From Amycolatopsis thailandensis (GTDB lineage Bacteria > Actinomycetota > Actinomycetes > Mycobacteriales > Pseudonocardiaceae): a stretch of 64,000 bases of DNA. Location: the NCBI RefSeq assembly GCF_002234405.1, contig NZ_NMQT01000073.1, positions 1-64,000 on the forward strand, in the 5' to 3' direction. Made by a program: the position numbers and the translations under genes. Positions 41,715-50,102 of the stretch are shown here, piece after piece. Within the stretch, counting starts at the first letter, position 1. Every line of letters begins with the position of its first letter. A model generated the notes under the pieces. The model made no database searches and was not told the origin of the DNA. It saw only the letters and a program-made list of their open reading frames with translations.

Positions 41715-42097
41715 TCAGGCTCCGGCCGCTCCTACCTGACGCGGGGCGGCCGGGTTCCACACCGGTTTGGGACGGTGTGGCCCAACGGGTCCGGTGGCGG
41801 AGGCTCCCCGCCGCCGGACCCGCTTCACGCGCACGCTCTTCCGGTAGCGCTGTCGGGCGTGCGTCCGTAGGTGTCATGAGGGGTCCCCATGAGACGTTTT
41901 TCGTCCCATGGGGACCCCTCATGACGTGCGGGCGGGGGACGCTTTCCTGAGCCCCGCCTCACCAGCGGAACGGGATGAAGCGGTCACGGATGGCGAATAG
42001 GTAGCGGTACCTAGTGATACCCCCGTTGTTTCGGCGGCGGGTCGCGCGGATGCTCTGCGCCGGGTGGGAATTCCGCCTGTTTCCCCGAGGAGCCACC
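41715..42097. other. Spacer after aceB with a palindrome and a dyad
   Basis: No gene of normal size is seen here. The palindrome at 41874-41924 is listed separately. At 42006-42021 there is a dyad GGTACCTAGTGATACC (GGTA/TACC arms) upstream of the small secreted peptide gene, which may hold its promoter or operator. GC content stays high throughout. Confidence 0.5.
41874..41924. repeat. Palindromic repeat, family E
   Basis: Inverted repeat with 18-base perfect arms beginning TCATGAGGGGTCCCCATG around the centre AGACGTTTTTCGTCC. The inner arms also carry an ACG/CGT pairing around TTTTT. It is the only copy in this window and lies 160 bp past the aceB stop. It would form a long stable hairpin. 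Confidence 0.85.
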
Positions 42098-42229
42098 ATG
42101 AAGAAGCAGTTGAGAAGCGTCTTGGCCGCGGCCTTCGCGATCCTCGCCGTCGTCCTCGCCGCGCCGGCCGTGTCCGCCTCCGCGACGATCTCGGCGCGGC
42201 CGGACTGCGTCCGCCCCTGCCACTTCTGA
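42098..42229 (+). CDS. Small secreted peptide (43 residues)
   Basis: The frame opens with MKKQLRSVL and a hydrophobic core AAAFAILAVVLAAPAVSA, a complete Sec signal peptide with an A-x-A cleavage site. The mature part would be only 16 residues, SATISARPDCVRPCHF, with two Cys three apart. CCGAGGAG lies seven bases before the ATG, a strong ribosome site. No homologous family is recognised. It could be a signalling or antimicrobial peptide or a cell-wall component; none of this is shown by the sequence. It stands alone among repeats. Confidence 0.65.
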   Translation: MKKQLRSVLAAAFAILAVVLAAPAVSASATISARPDCVRPCHF

Positions 42230-42347
42230 TCTTCGCCACCTAGAGCAGCCCGGGGGTCGTGCCCCTCGCGACCCGCGACACTCGTGGAGGGGGGATCCGG
42301 TTCCCCCGACGTACCGGGTTCCCCCTCCGCCCCAGCGCCGCGTGGGT

Positions 42348-42396
42348 CGTGAAGGGCCCCTTTCCTACCCTGAAGGTAGTGAAGGAGGCCTTCACG
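42348..42396. repeat. Palindromic repeat, diverged family B
   Basis: Outer arms CGTGAAGG.../...CCTTCACG, with a second inner hairpin CTACC-CTGAA-GGTAG. It keeps the GAAGG/CCTTC ends of family B, but the inside has diverged. Confidence 0.6.
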
Positions 42397-42440
42397 GACT
42401 CGGCAGACGCACCAGGTACACCAGCAGTCACAGCGGTAGC

Positions 42441-42491
42441 GTGTGAAGGCCCCCTTCCCTCGGCTCAGCCGAGGAAACTCGGCCTTCACAC
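42441..42491. repeat. Palindromic repeat, diverged family B
   Basis: Outer arms GTGTGAAGGC.../...CCTTCACAC and an inner hairpin CCTCGGCT/AGCCGAGG. It follows the previous element after 44 bp and precedes a full family-B copy after 8 bp. Confidence 0.7.
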
Positions 42492-42499
42492 ATTCCCCA

Positions 42500-42554
42500 G
42501 TACATGAAGGCCCCCTTCCTTGCGTCTAGCGCAAGGAAGGGGGCCTTCATGTAC
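42500..42554. repeat. Palindromic repeat, family B
   Basis: Near-perfect palindrome: arms start GTACATGAAGGCCCCCTTCC and meet at TTGCG-TCTA-CGCAA-like centre. It matches 2434-2490 over the arms. It lies 42 bp after the 3' end of the GT4 gene (minus strand). Confidence 0.9.
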
Positions 42555-42570
42555 CGCAGGCGGACAAGCG

Positions 42571-42598
42571 CCGCGTTTAGTCCTCTGAATGCGGTTTA
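42571..42598. repeat. Half copy of palindromic repeat family D
   Basis: GCGTTTAGTCCTCTGAATGC matches the left arm of the family-D palindromes (36093, 50103, 61706), but no right arm follows. It abuts the stop codon of the GT4 gene. Confidence 0.6.
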
Positions 42599-43849
42599 CG
42601 GCTCGAAGGCGTTGCCCGTCGCGATCTTCGGGCGGCCCAGTTCCACCGGCTCGCCGACGCGAGCCCGCCGGTAGACCGCGACGGTCGCCTCCGCGATGCG
42701 CCCCCAGTCGAAGTCCGCCGCCAGGCGCGACTGCGCGGTCAGCGCCCGCCGCGCCGCGGCGACCTCGTCGTCCAGCACCGCCTCGACGGCGTCCCCGAGC
42801 GCGTCGACGTCGCCGGGGCTGAAGGCCAGGCCGGTCTCCCCGTCGACGACGACCTCGCCGAGCCCGCCCGCGGTGGACGCCACGAGAGGAGCCTTCGCGG
42901 CGGCCGCCTCGAGCGCGACGATCCCGAACGGCTCGTAGCGACTGGGCAGCACGACGGCGTCGGCCGCGGCCAGGATGGCGCGCAGTTCCCGGTCGGACAG
43001 GTGTCCGACGAAGTCCACGGCGCGGCGAACGCGCAGCTTGCGCGCCTGGTCGACCAGTTCCTCCAGATGCCTGCCCTTGCCGGCGACGACCAGCCGGGTC
43101 CCCGGTTTGGCGCGGCGGATCCGGGGGAGCGCGGCGAGCAGGTCCTGCACACCCTTCTCCCATTCCAGCCGTCCGAAGTACAGCAGCAGCGGCGCGCCGG
43201 AGGGGCTGTAGACCTCGCGCGCGTGCGCGACCTCTTCGGCGGGCACCTGCCAGGTGCGCTCCTCGATGCCGTTGTGGATCACGGTGACCGCGTCACCGTC
43301 GACCTCGAACAGATGCGCCACCTCGCGGCGCATGGCCTGCGAACAGGTGATCAGCGCGTCCGAGCGGTTCGCGAGCCACCATTCGACCGAGTGAACCTGC
43401 TGGTTCAGCGGATGCGAGAGCCAGCCGGAGTGCCGTCCGGCCTCGGTGGCGTGGATCGTGCCGACCAGCGGGACCCGCGCGGCCTCGGCGATCGCGATCG
43501 CCGGGTGGGTGACCAGCCAGTCGTGCGCGTGCACGACGTCCGGCTGCCAGCCGCGCAGCAGATCGGTCGCGGCGCGGACCATCGCGTGCCCCATGGCCAG
43601 CGTCCACGCGACGAGGTCCCGTTCGAAGGTCACGTGCAGCGGATCCTCGGCGACCCGGATGATCCGCACGCCCTCGACCACGCGATCGGTCCTCGGATGG
43701 GTCTCGGCGTCGGTGCCCGCCGTGTGACGGCACAGGACGACCACGTCGTGCCCCTGCCGGGCGAGGTGCCGGGCCAGGGCGTGGACGTGCCGTGCGAGTC
43801 CGCCGACGACCACGGGTGGGTACTCCCACGACAACATCAGCACGCGCAT
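42596..43849 (-). CDS. GT4 glycosyltransferase (GlgA/Rv3032-like alpha-glucosyltransferase)
   Basis: The 417-residue enzyme has the GT-B fold of family 4. The N-terminal domain opens MRVLMLSWEYPPVVVGGLARHVHALA, and the nucleotide-sugar domain shows LLYFGRLEWEKGVQDLLAALP and the acidic motif SRYEPFGIVALEAAAAKAPLVAS. It resembles the actinobacterial GlgA-type and Rv3032 enzymes that extend alpha-1,4-glucans for glycogen or methylglucose lipopolysaccharide. With the GH57 branching enzyme and methyltransferase 4-7 kb away it likely serves the latter pathway. The ATG at 43849 fits the family start. Confidence 0.87.
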   Translation of the reverse strand: MRVLMLSWEYPPVVVGGLARHVHALARHLARQGHDVVVLCRHTAGTDAETHPRTDRVVEGVRIIRVAEDPLHVTFERDLVAWTLAMGHAMVRAATDLLRGWQPDVVHAHDWLVTHPAIAIAEAARVPLVGTIHATEAGRHSGWLSHPLNQQVHSVEWWLANRSDALITCSQAMRREVAHLFEVDGDAVTVIHNGIEERTWQVPAEEVAHAREVYSPSGAPLLLYFGRLEWEKGVQDLLAALPRIRRAKPGTRLVVAGKGRHLEELVDQARKLRVRRAVDFVGHLSDRELRAILAAADAVVLPSRYEPFGIVALEAAAAKAPLVASTAGGLGEVVVDGETGLAFSPGDVDALGDAVEAVLDDEVAAARRALTAQSRLAADFDWGRIAEATVAVYRRARVGEPVELGRPKIATGNAFEP

Positions 43850-43956
43850 GGGTGGAGGTTACTCGTGAGTCGGTGGTCACCGGGACGGGGCGATCACCCA
43901 CTGGTGAAAGCCGGGCGAGGGCGACAGGGGCGGCGATCTTTGCCACCATCGGGCCG

Positions 43957-45723
43957 ATGACGTCTTCGGTGAACGCGGCCGAACCGGCCTTCAAGCCCGT
44001 CGAACCGGTCCTGTCGACCCCGTGGTCCGCGCAGGTCGGACCCGGCAACGCGCTGCCCGCGTACCCGCGCCCGCGACTCGTCCGCGAACGCTGGCTGAAC
44101 CTCAACGGCGTCTGGGAGTACGCGGGGGACCGCTCGCCCGGCCGGAACGGGTACGGCGAGCGGATCCTGGTGCCGTTCCCGCCGGAGTCCGCGCTTTCCG
44201 GGATCGGGCGGCACGACGAAACCCTGTGGTACCGCAAGGTTTTTCAGGTCCCGTCCGAGTGGGACGGACAGCGGGTGATGCTCCGCTTCGGCGCCGTCGA
44301 CCAGTCCGCGACGGTCTGGGTCAACAACCAGGAGGTCGCCGTCCACGAAGGTGGGTACACGGCCTTCAGCGCGGACATCACCGGCGTGCTGCGGCCGTCG
44401 GGATCGCAGGAACTGACCGTCCGCGCGATCGACCGGACCGACGCCTCGACGCATCCCGTCGGCAAGCAGCGCAACGCCCCGGAAGGGATCTTCTACACCG
44501 CCACGTCGGGCATCTGGCAGACCGTCTGGCTGGAGCCGGTGCCGTCCGCGCACGTCGCGGATCTGCCGCTGACCCCGGACCTCACGGGGGTGACGGTTGT
44601 GCCCAAGGTCACAGGCGGCGCTCGCGTCGAAGTGATCGTCAGCGAGCCCGGCGGCCCGGAGGTGGCACGCGTCGCGGGGGACGCGGGACGGCCGTTGCGC
44701 GCGGAGGTGCCTTCGCCGCGTCTGTGGACACCGGACGACCCCTACCTCTACGACCTCGAAGTCCGCTTGCTCGACGAGAGCGGCACCGTCCTCGACGTCG
44801 TCGAGTCCTACACCGGGCTGCGCACGATCGGGACGGTCGCCGACGCCGAGGGCAGGCCGCGGATCGCGCTCAACGGCCGGATCACCTTCCTCCACGGCCC
44901 GCTCGACCAGGGCTACTGGCCGGACGGGATCCACACCGCCCCCACCGACGAGGCGCTGCGGTTCGATCTGGAGAAGACCAAGGAACTCGGCTTCAACTTC
45001 GTCCGCAAGCACGTCAAGGTCGAGCCGGAGCGCTGGTATCACTGGGCGGACAGACTGGGCCTGCTCGTCTGGCAGGACATGCCCTCGCTCACCGTCTCCT
45101 TCGACGGTCCACCCGGGATCGCGCCAGACCCGGTGCCCGAGGCGAAGGCACGGTTCGAAGCCGAACTGATCGAGATGGTCGAGCAGTTGCGCGGGGTGAC
45201 CTCGATCGTCGGCTGGGTGCCGTTCAACGAGGGCTGGGGCGAATTCGACACCGCGCGGATCGCGAAGCTGGTGAAGGACCTCGACCCGACCAGGCTCGTC
45301 GTCGCGAACAGCGGGGTGAACTGCTGCTTCTCGCGGCCGGACGACGGCGCGGGCGACGTCTACGACGACCACACCTACGTCGGACCGGGGAAACCCGCGC
45401 TGAAGGACCACCGGGTGATCGTCGACGGCGAGTACGGCGGCCTCGGCCTGGTGCTCGACGAGCACCGCTGGCCGGGGAAACCGCAGGCCTACGAGATGAC
45501 GCCGACCTCGGCACGGCTGACCGAACGCTATGCCGAGGTCAGCGAACACCTCGAACGGATCGTCGCCGGAACCGGGCTTTCCGGCGCGATCTACACCCAG
45601 ACCACCGACGTCGAGAACGAGGTCAACGGCCTGCTCACCTACGACCGCCGCGTGGTGAAGGCGGATCCGTCCGCGGTCTCCGCCCGCAACCGCGCGGTGA
45701 CCGAGGTGGGTCAGCCCGGCTGA
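43957..45723 (+). CDS. Glycoside hydrolase family 2 protein
   Basis: The 588-residue protein has the GH2 layout: a sugar-binding jelly roll (WLNLNGVWEYAGDRSPGRNG, LWYRKVFQVPSEWDGQRVMLRFGAVDQSATVWVNNQEV), an immunoglobulin-like domain and a TIM barrel. The acid/base Glu is in GWVPFNEGWGEFD and the nucleophile candidate in VDGEYGGLG. No signal peptide is visible, so it acts in the cytoplasm. The linkage (beta-galactoside, glucuronide or mannoside) cannot be decided. The ATG at 43957 begins the conserved part. It is divergent from the GT4 gene. Confidence 0.85.
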   Translation: MTSSVNAAEPAFKPVEPVLSTPWSAQVGPGNALPAYPRPRLVRERWLNLNGVWEYAGDRSPGRNGYGERILVPFPPESALSGIGRHDETLWYRKVFQVPSEWDGQRVMLRFGAVDQSATVWVNNQEVAVHEGGYTAFSADITGVLRPSGSQELTVRAIDRTDASTHPVGKQRNAPEGIFYTATSGIWQTVWLEPVPSAHVADLPLTPDLTGVTVVPKVTGGARVEVIVSEPGGPEVARVAGDAGRPLRAEVPSPRLWTPDDPYLYDLEVRLLDESGTVLDVVESYTGLRTIGTVADAEGRPRIALNGRITFLHGPLDQGYWPDGIHTAPTDEALRFDLEKTKELGFNFVRKHVKVEPERWYHWADRLGLLVWQDMPSLTVSFDGPPGIAPDPVPEAKARFEAELIEMVEQLRGVTSIVGWVPFNEGWGEFDTARIAKLVKDLDPTRLVVANSGVNCCFSRPDDGAGDVYDDHTYVGPGKPALKDHRVIVDGEYGGLGLVLDEHRWPGKPQAYEMTPTSARLTERYAEVSEHLERIVAGTGLSGAIYTQTTDVENEVNGLLTYDRRVVKADPSAVSARNRAVTEVGQPG

Positions 45724-45935
45724 GGCTCGATCGGGCCGCCGGGGTCACGGACCCTGACGGGCACCCCGAGCAGCTGAGAAGGCAGCTGCCCGGGGTCGTG
45801 ACCGGGGGTCATCCAGACGTCGATGGTGGGTGCGCCCTCGGCCTCGCCTTGCCCGACCCCGACCACTCCGGGGACGTCGTCGAGCCACCGCGACGCCGTG
45901 ACGAGCGCGGCATCCACATCGGACACTTCGGCCAC
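45711..45935 (-). CDS. Small companion of trypsin-like peptidase
   Basis: The 74-residue protein reads VPGVVGVGQGEAEGAPTIDVWM then LPSQLLGVPVRVRDPGGP. The same order of features (VVGVALG, ITVLVDTKLP, LSGVPTDVQQVG) makes up the N-terminal region of the peptidase encoded just upstream, so it looks like a free-standing copy of that domain. Its GTG shares one base with the peptidase stop (TAGTG), so the two are coupled. Its 3' end overlaps the GH2 gene by 13 bp. It may be an inhibitor or partner; this is inference. Confidence 0.6.
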   Translation of the reverse strand: MAEVSDVDAALVTASRWLDDVPGVVGVGQGEAEGAPTIDVWMTPGHDPGQLPSQLLGVPVRVRDPGGPIEPQPG

Positions 45936-47086
45936 TACGGGTACACCCTGATCCCGAGCGCGGCCTCGACCAGCGTGATCCGGTTGACCACGGTGACCGC
46001 GGGCGAACCCGCGAACAGCAGGCCGACGGCGAAGTCGTTGTCCAGCTCCGCCACGATGCTGCCCGAGTCGCCACCGGCCGACATGTTGGTGGTGAGCAGC
46101 TGGTTCGCGAACCTGGCCACCCGGCCGCCGCCGTAGTTGACGTCCACCGTGGCGTTGATGTTCGTGATCCGCCCTGTGGTCCAGTTGGTGGTCCGGCCGG
46201 TCTTCTGCACCGCGAGGCCGACGGTCGGTGCCGGGTTCACGCCCCGGAGGTCGCCGACCCAGAAGATCCGCCGGTCGAGGTCGTGGAACTGGCCTTCGGC
46301 GACGGCCGCGTCGACGAAATTCAGCGGGACCGGCTGCCCGGGGGTGATGAACTTGATCGGCACGTACCGGCTCAGCCTGGCGATGATGTCGCTGGGGATG
46401 ACGCCGCCGTCGAACGGGCCCGGCTGCAGGATCGGGTCGCCGATGGCCGCCGCGTTGGTGTTGGCCAGCACGTGGTTGTTGCTCAGGATGTAGAACCTCG
46501 GCGGTATGCCGGGCAGCGCGGCCGCGTCGTAGACGGCGGTGCCGTACGTGCCGGCGGTGATCTGGAAGTGGCCGACGCTCACCCCGCCGAACGCCGGGCG
46601 GAAACGCCGGGCCAGCGTCAGCGGATCGACGGCCTCACGGGGAGTTTCGACCTGGCGGACCGGCGGCGCCGCCGGTGCCTCGGCCAGCGACGGGGAAGCG
46701 CCGTTGACCTTCGGCGGCGCCACGGTCCGGCCCGCTTGCAGCACGCCGACCTGCTGGACGTCGGTGGGCACACCGGAAAGCGTCGCCGGGATGAGGTCGT
46801 CGTCACGGAGCAGCTCGCTCGGCAGCTTGGTGTCGACCAGGACCGTGATCGCCTTTTCCCCGGTGTCGGTTCCGCCCGACCACTTGGTGCCGAGCGCCAC
46901 GCCCACGACGTTCTGCCTGTCGAGGAGCGCGTTCTCTTCGGACGCCTGCACTGTCGCCAGTGAGAGGAATTCCTTGGGCAGCATGTTCTTTTCGATCATT
47001 TCGGCCACACTTTTCTGGTTGTCGGCGTTGACGAAGTGCGGGAGCCCCGACGAAGGAGTCTTCCCCTGTCCGCGGGGCCGCGCCAT
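45935..47086 (-). CDS. Trypsin-like (Nal1-type) serine peptidase
   Basis: The 383-residue protein has no signal peptide and appears cytoplasmic. The first 120 residues contain the recurring domain NVVGVALGTKW...ITVLVDTKLP...LSGVPTDVQQVG. The peptidase part shows the catalytic triad: His205 in LSNNHVLAN, Asp259 in FVDAAVAEG and Ser340 in AGGDSGSIV. Such Nal1-like peptidases are widespread but little studied; some sit in defence or toxin loci. It is coupled to the small downstream protein. A strong terminator of the glutathione peroxidase gene lies 140 bp upstream. Confidence 0.82.
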   Translation of the reverse strand: MARPRGQGKTPSSGLPHFVNADNQKSVAEMIEKNMLPKEFLSLATVQASEENALLDRQNVVGVALGTKWSGGTDTGEKAITVLVDTKLPSELLRDDDLIPATLSGVPTDVQQVGVLQAGRTVAPPKVNGASPSLAEAPAAPPVRQVETPREAVDPLTLARRFRPAFGGVSVGHFQITAGTYGTAVYDAAALPGIPPRFYILSNNHVLANTNAAAIGDPILQPGPFDGGVIPSDIIARLSRYVPIKFITPGQPVPLNFVDAAVAEGQFHDLDRRIFWVGDLRGVNPAPTVGLAVQKTGRTTNWTTGRITNINATVDVNYGGGRVARFANQLLTTNMSAGGDSGSIVAELDNDFAVGLLFAGSPAVTVVNRITLVEAALGIRVYP

Positions 47087-47227
47087 AGTGCAATCGGGTA
47101 GACCGATTCACCTCTCTGTCGACGACAATTCCCTTGTCTGGCAAGGGTTTGTGAACGATAAACCAGCCATCGCGCGAGTGTCGCGGCTATTCGGGGACTT
47201 TGGTCACCGGTTCGCCGGAAAAGGAAA

Positions 47228-47263
47228 CGGGCGGCTTTCCGGAGTGATCCGGAAAGCCGCCCG
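47228..47263 (-). terminator. Intrinsic terminator after glutathione peroxidase gene
   Basis: A perfect 16 bp stem (CGGGCGGCTTTCCGGA and its complement) with a four-base loop, 13 bp past the stop at 47277. On the minus strand it is followed by TTTCCTTTTCC, a fair T-tract. It separates the glutathione peroxidase gene from the peptidase gene. Confidence 0.85.
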
Positions 47264-47276
47264 TGGAAGAGCGGAG

Positions 47277-47765
47277 TCAGCCGCCGATCGCGGCGTCGAT
47301 GGCCTTGGTGATCGTTTCATCCTCGGGTTCGGTGCGCGGACGGAATCGCCCCACCACTTCACCGGAAGGGGCGACGAGGAACTTCTCGAAGTTCCACTGC
47401 ACGTCGCCGGAGGCGCCTTCCGCGTCGGCCGCCTTGGTGAGTTCGGCGTAGAGCGGGTGCCGGGTCTCCCCGTTGACGTCCAGCTTTTCGAAGAGCGGGA
47501 ACGAAACCCCGTACGTCGTCGAGCAGAAGGTCTGGATCTCCTCGGCGGTGCCCGGTTCCTGGCCCGCGAACTGGTTGCACGGGAACCCGACGACGGAGAA
47601 ACCCTTGTCCGCGTAGCGTTCCTGCAACTTCTCCAGGCCGGTGTACTGCGGCGTCAGGCCGCACTTCGACGCCACGTTCACCACCAGCAGCGTCTTGCCT
47701 TCGAGCGTGCCGAGGGTGGTGTCCTCGCCCGCCAGCGTCTTCAGCGGGATGTCGTGGATCCCCAT
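47277..47765 (-). CDS. Glutathione peroxidase family protein
   Basis: The 162-residue enzyme reduces peroxides, in actinomycetes more likely with thioredoxin or mycothiol than glutathione. The peroxidatic Cys is residue 35 in VNVASKCGLTPQY; the Gln and Trp of the catalytic set are in GFPCNQFAGQEPG and QWNFEKFLV. The ATG at 47765 has AAAGGGGAAA upstream; an ATG at 47783 overlaps the GH57 stop (ATGA) and would give six more residues. It is the third gene of the methyltransferase-GH57 operon and ends at a strong terminator. Confidence 0.9.
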   Translation of the reverse strand: MGIHDIPLKTLAGEDTTLGTLEGKTLLVVNVASKCGLTPQYTGLEKLQERYADKGFSVVGFPCNQFAGQEPGTAEEIQTFCSTTYGVSFPLFEKLDVNGETRHPLYAELTKAADAEGASGDVQWNFEKFLVAPSGEVVGRFRPRTEPEDETITKAIDAAIGG

Positions 47766-47779
47766 GGTTTCCCCTTTCG

Positions 47780-49291
47780 TCATTTCTTCAGCAGGTCACG
47801 CGCGTCGACGTGGCCGAACGGCCCGTCGTCGCGCCGGAACGCGGCCGCCGTGTCCCGGGCCCGCTCGTGCGCGCCGTCGCGGAGCAGCCCGGCGAGCGTG
47901 TCGAACCGGTCGGTGTGGACCTTCGCCCGCCGCCGCGCGTAGTCGGCGGCGGAATCCTTGGTGACCATGAACGCCCAGTCGCTCGAAAGCGCGAGCATCG
48001 CCTCGGCGACGGCCTGATCCCGGACGGCGTCGCGGGTCGTGGTGTCCATTCCGGCGACGAGGTCGAGCATCCGGTGCTGCAAGGCGGTGTTGTCCCGCAC
48101 CATGTCGGCGACCTGCTCGCCGTCCCAGACCCGCCAGTCCTTGCCGGAACCCCACGACGATGCCGGGAGGTCGACCTTCCCGCCGAGGTGACCTGCTTCG
48201 AGCGCGCCCTTGAGCGTGGTCACGCGGACGCCCGCCTCGGGCAGCGCGCGCAGGACGCCTTCGAGCCACGCCGGTCCCTCGTGCCACCAGTGCCCGAACA
48301 GTTCCGTGTCGTACGCGGCGACGACGAGCGATTCGCGGCCGTGCTCGGCCTTGAGCGAGCGCAGCCGGGAGACGACGGTGTCGACGAAGTCCTGGACGTG
48401 GCCGCCGAGCGTGGCCGCCGCCATCGCCGGGTCGTACGGCGCCTTGTCCGGCGGCTCGATGGTCTTGCCGGTCACCCGCGACGGCTTGAGGCCGACCTCG
48501 TGCGCCCAGGTGTGGAAGTCGCGATAGGCGGCGTGGCCGGGGTAGCCGGCCTTCGGCGACCAGACGCGGTACGTGACTTCGAGGTCGCGGCCGAAGCAGA
48601 CGACGTCGGAATCGCCGACGGTGCGGGCCGCCGACGTGTCGCCGTGCAGGGATGGCCCGTCGACCATGAACCGCTGGACGCCCGCGGCCGCGTACCCGGT
48701 CTCCATGCCGGGCGCGTAGCCGCATTCGGGTGCCCAGATGCCTTCGGGGCGCCGTCCGATCCGCGACGCGGTGTCGGCGAGGCCGCCGCGCAGCATGAAG
48801 TCGCGGACCGCCGGGTCGAGCAGCGGCTGGAACGGATGCGCCAGCGGGCCGCCGAGCAGCTCGATCGTGCCGTTGTCCACAAAGGACCGGAGGATCGGTG
48901 AGAAACCGTGCCGCCAGCGGGTTTCGAGTTCCTCCGACGCCTTGGTCGCCGTCCGGTACTCGCTCGCGGCGAGGTCGCGCAGCAGCGGGTCGCCGCGCCA
49001 GAGCGTCGACGCGTGCCAGGAGCGCAGCTGCCAGTGTCCGAGCCAGTCGTGGAAGGCGTCGATGCAGTACGGGTCGTCGAGCTGGGCGGCGAGGATCGGC
49101 GTCATGCCGAGGGTGAGGACGTCTTCGCGGCCCTCGTCGGCGAAGCGGCGCAGGAGGTCGACCATCGGCAGGTAAGAATGCGCCCAGGCCTGGTAGAGCC
49201 ATTCCTCGCCGACCGGCCAGGACCCGTGGTGCGGCAACCAGGGCAGGTGGCTGTGCACGACGAGGCAGAACGTGCCTTCGTACTCGCTCAT
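47780..49291 (-). CDS. GH57 1,4-alpha-glucan branching enzyme (Rv3031-like)
   Basis: The 503-residue enzyme has the GH57 barrel followed by the DUF1957 helical domain. It opens FCLVVHSHLPWLPHHGSWPVGEEWLYQAW. The nucleophile Glu is in GIWAPECGYAPG and the acid/base Asp in VAAYDTELFGHWWHEGP. It adds alpha-1,6 branches to alpha-1,4-glucans. In M. tuberculosis Rv3031 it is needed for methylglucose lipopolysaccharide, together with a Rv3030-like methyltransferase. Here its ATG overlaps the stop of that methyltransferase gene (ATGA), so the pair is coupled. Confidence 0.92.
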   Translation of the reverse strand: MSEYEGTFCLVVHSHLPWLPHHGSWPVGEEWLYQAWAHSYLPMVDLLRRFADEGREDVLTLGMTPILAAQLDDPYCIDAFHDWLGHWQLRSWHASTLWRGDPLLRDLAASEYRTATKASEELETRWRHGFSPILRSFVDNGTIELLGGPLAHPFQPLLDPAVRDFMLRGGLADTASRIGRRPEGIWAPECGYAPGMETGYAAAGVQRFMVDGPSLHGDTSAARTVGDSDVVCFGRDLEVTYRVWSPKAGYPGHAAYRDFHTWAHEVGLKPSRVTGKTIEPPDKAPYDPAMAAATLGGHVQDFVDTVVSRLRSLKAEHGRESLVVAAYDTELFGHWWHEGPAWLEGVLRALPEAGVRVTTLKGALEAGHLGGKVDLPASSWGSGKDWRVWDGEQVADMVRDNTALQHRMLDLVAGMDTTTRDAVRDQAVAEAMLALSSDWAFMVTKDSAADYARRRAKVHTDRFDTLAGLLRDGAHERARDTAAAFRRDDGPFGHVDARDLLKK

Positions 49292-50061
49292 CGGCGCACC
49301 GCCACGGCGACCAGGTCGAGGCTGGCGTCGAGGTCTTCACCGTGGACGGCGAAATCCGCGGCCTGGATGCCTTCGACGTCGGCGAGCAGCTCCGCGGGCC
49401 AGGTCGCCTGGCCGGGAAGCTGTCCCATGACGACGTCGAGCTGGGCGTCGATGATCGAACCGCCGTATTTGGCGTCGAGCTTCGCGACGCCTTCGCCGTG
49501 GTGGAGGCCATGCAGGGTCTCGACCTCGAAGCCGGCGTCGCGCAGCAGTTCGTCCAATTCGGACGGTGCGAGTTCCCTGGTGTGGAACGGGTTCAGCGGG
49601 GTGTCGCTGTCCGGGGTGAAGGTCAGCCGGTTGGGTGTGGTGACGATCAGCCGTCCGCCGGGGGAGAGCACGCGGCGGCATTCGGCGAGGAAGGCGCCCT
49701 GGTCCCAGAGGTGCTCGATCACCTGGAAGTTGGCGACGACGTCGACCGAGGCGTCGCGCAGCGGCAGGAACACCAGGTTCGCCCTGGCCACGCCGATGCC
49801 GGGGTAGCGGCGGGCGACGTGCTCGGTGGTGGGGACGTCGTAGTCGAGCGCGAGCACCCGTTCGGCGACGGTGGCGATGAGCCCGGCGCCGTAGCCCTCA
49901 CCGCAGCCGGCTTCCAGGACGGTCTTGCCCTCGCACAGCGGCAGGAGCTGTTGATACGCGGCCTCGTGGCGGCGGTACCAATAGTTTTCCTCGGCGATGC
50001 CCGGCACTGTGCGCTCACCGGTGAGGTGCAGCGCTTCGGCCCTGGTGGCTGGGGTGGTCAC
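49288..50061 (-). CDS. Methyltransferase of MGLP cluster (Rv3030-like)
   Basis: The 257-residue SAM-dependent methyltransferase shows motif I TVLEAGCGEGYGAGLIA, motif II VLALDYDV, motif III LPLRDASVDVVANFQVIEHLWD and LSPGGRLIVTTPNRLTF. Its N-terminus HLTGERTVPGIAEENYWYRRHEAAY is typical of the Rv3030 group, which methylates sugars in methylglucose lipopolysaccharide. It is translationally coupled to the GH57 branching enzyme gene. The GTG at 50061 is the likely start. Whether this organism makes such a polysaccharide is inferred only. Confidence 0.87.
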   Translation of the reverse strand: MTTPATRAEALHLTGERTVPGIAEENYWYRRHEAAYQQLLPLCEGKTVLEAGCGEGYGAGLIATVAERVLALDYDVPTTEHVARRYPGIGVARANLVFLPLRDASVDVVANFQVIEHLWDQGAFLAECRRVLSPGGRLIVTTPNRLTFTPDSDTPLNPFHTRELAPSELDELLRDAGFEVETLHGLHHGEGVAKLDAKYGGSIIDAQLDVVMGQLPGQATWPAELLADVEGIQAADFAVHGEDLDASLDLVAVAVRR

Positions 50062-50102
50062 GCCGCGACCCTACCGGCCGGTCACTTCCCGCTCCGTCGC
50101 AG

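Larger units (their letters stand above)
42230..42595. other. Gene-free spacer filled with palindromic repeats
   Basis: No gene is visible between the small peptide gene and the GT4 gene. The space holds four palindromes or half palindromes in a row: 42348-42396, 42441-42491, 42500-42554 and 42571-42598. This is the densest cluster in the window. Confidence 0.7.

Noticed and set aside
42596-50061. Secondary-metabolite gene cluster
   Set aside because: No polyketide synthase, NRPS, terpene or RiPP enzyme is present; the glycan genes fit core glycogen/MGLP metabolism.
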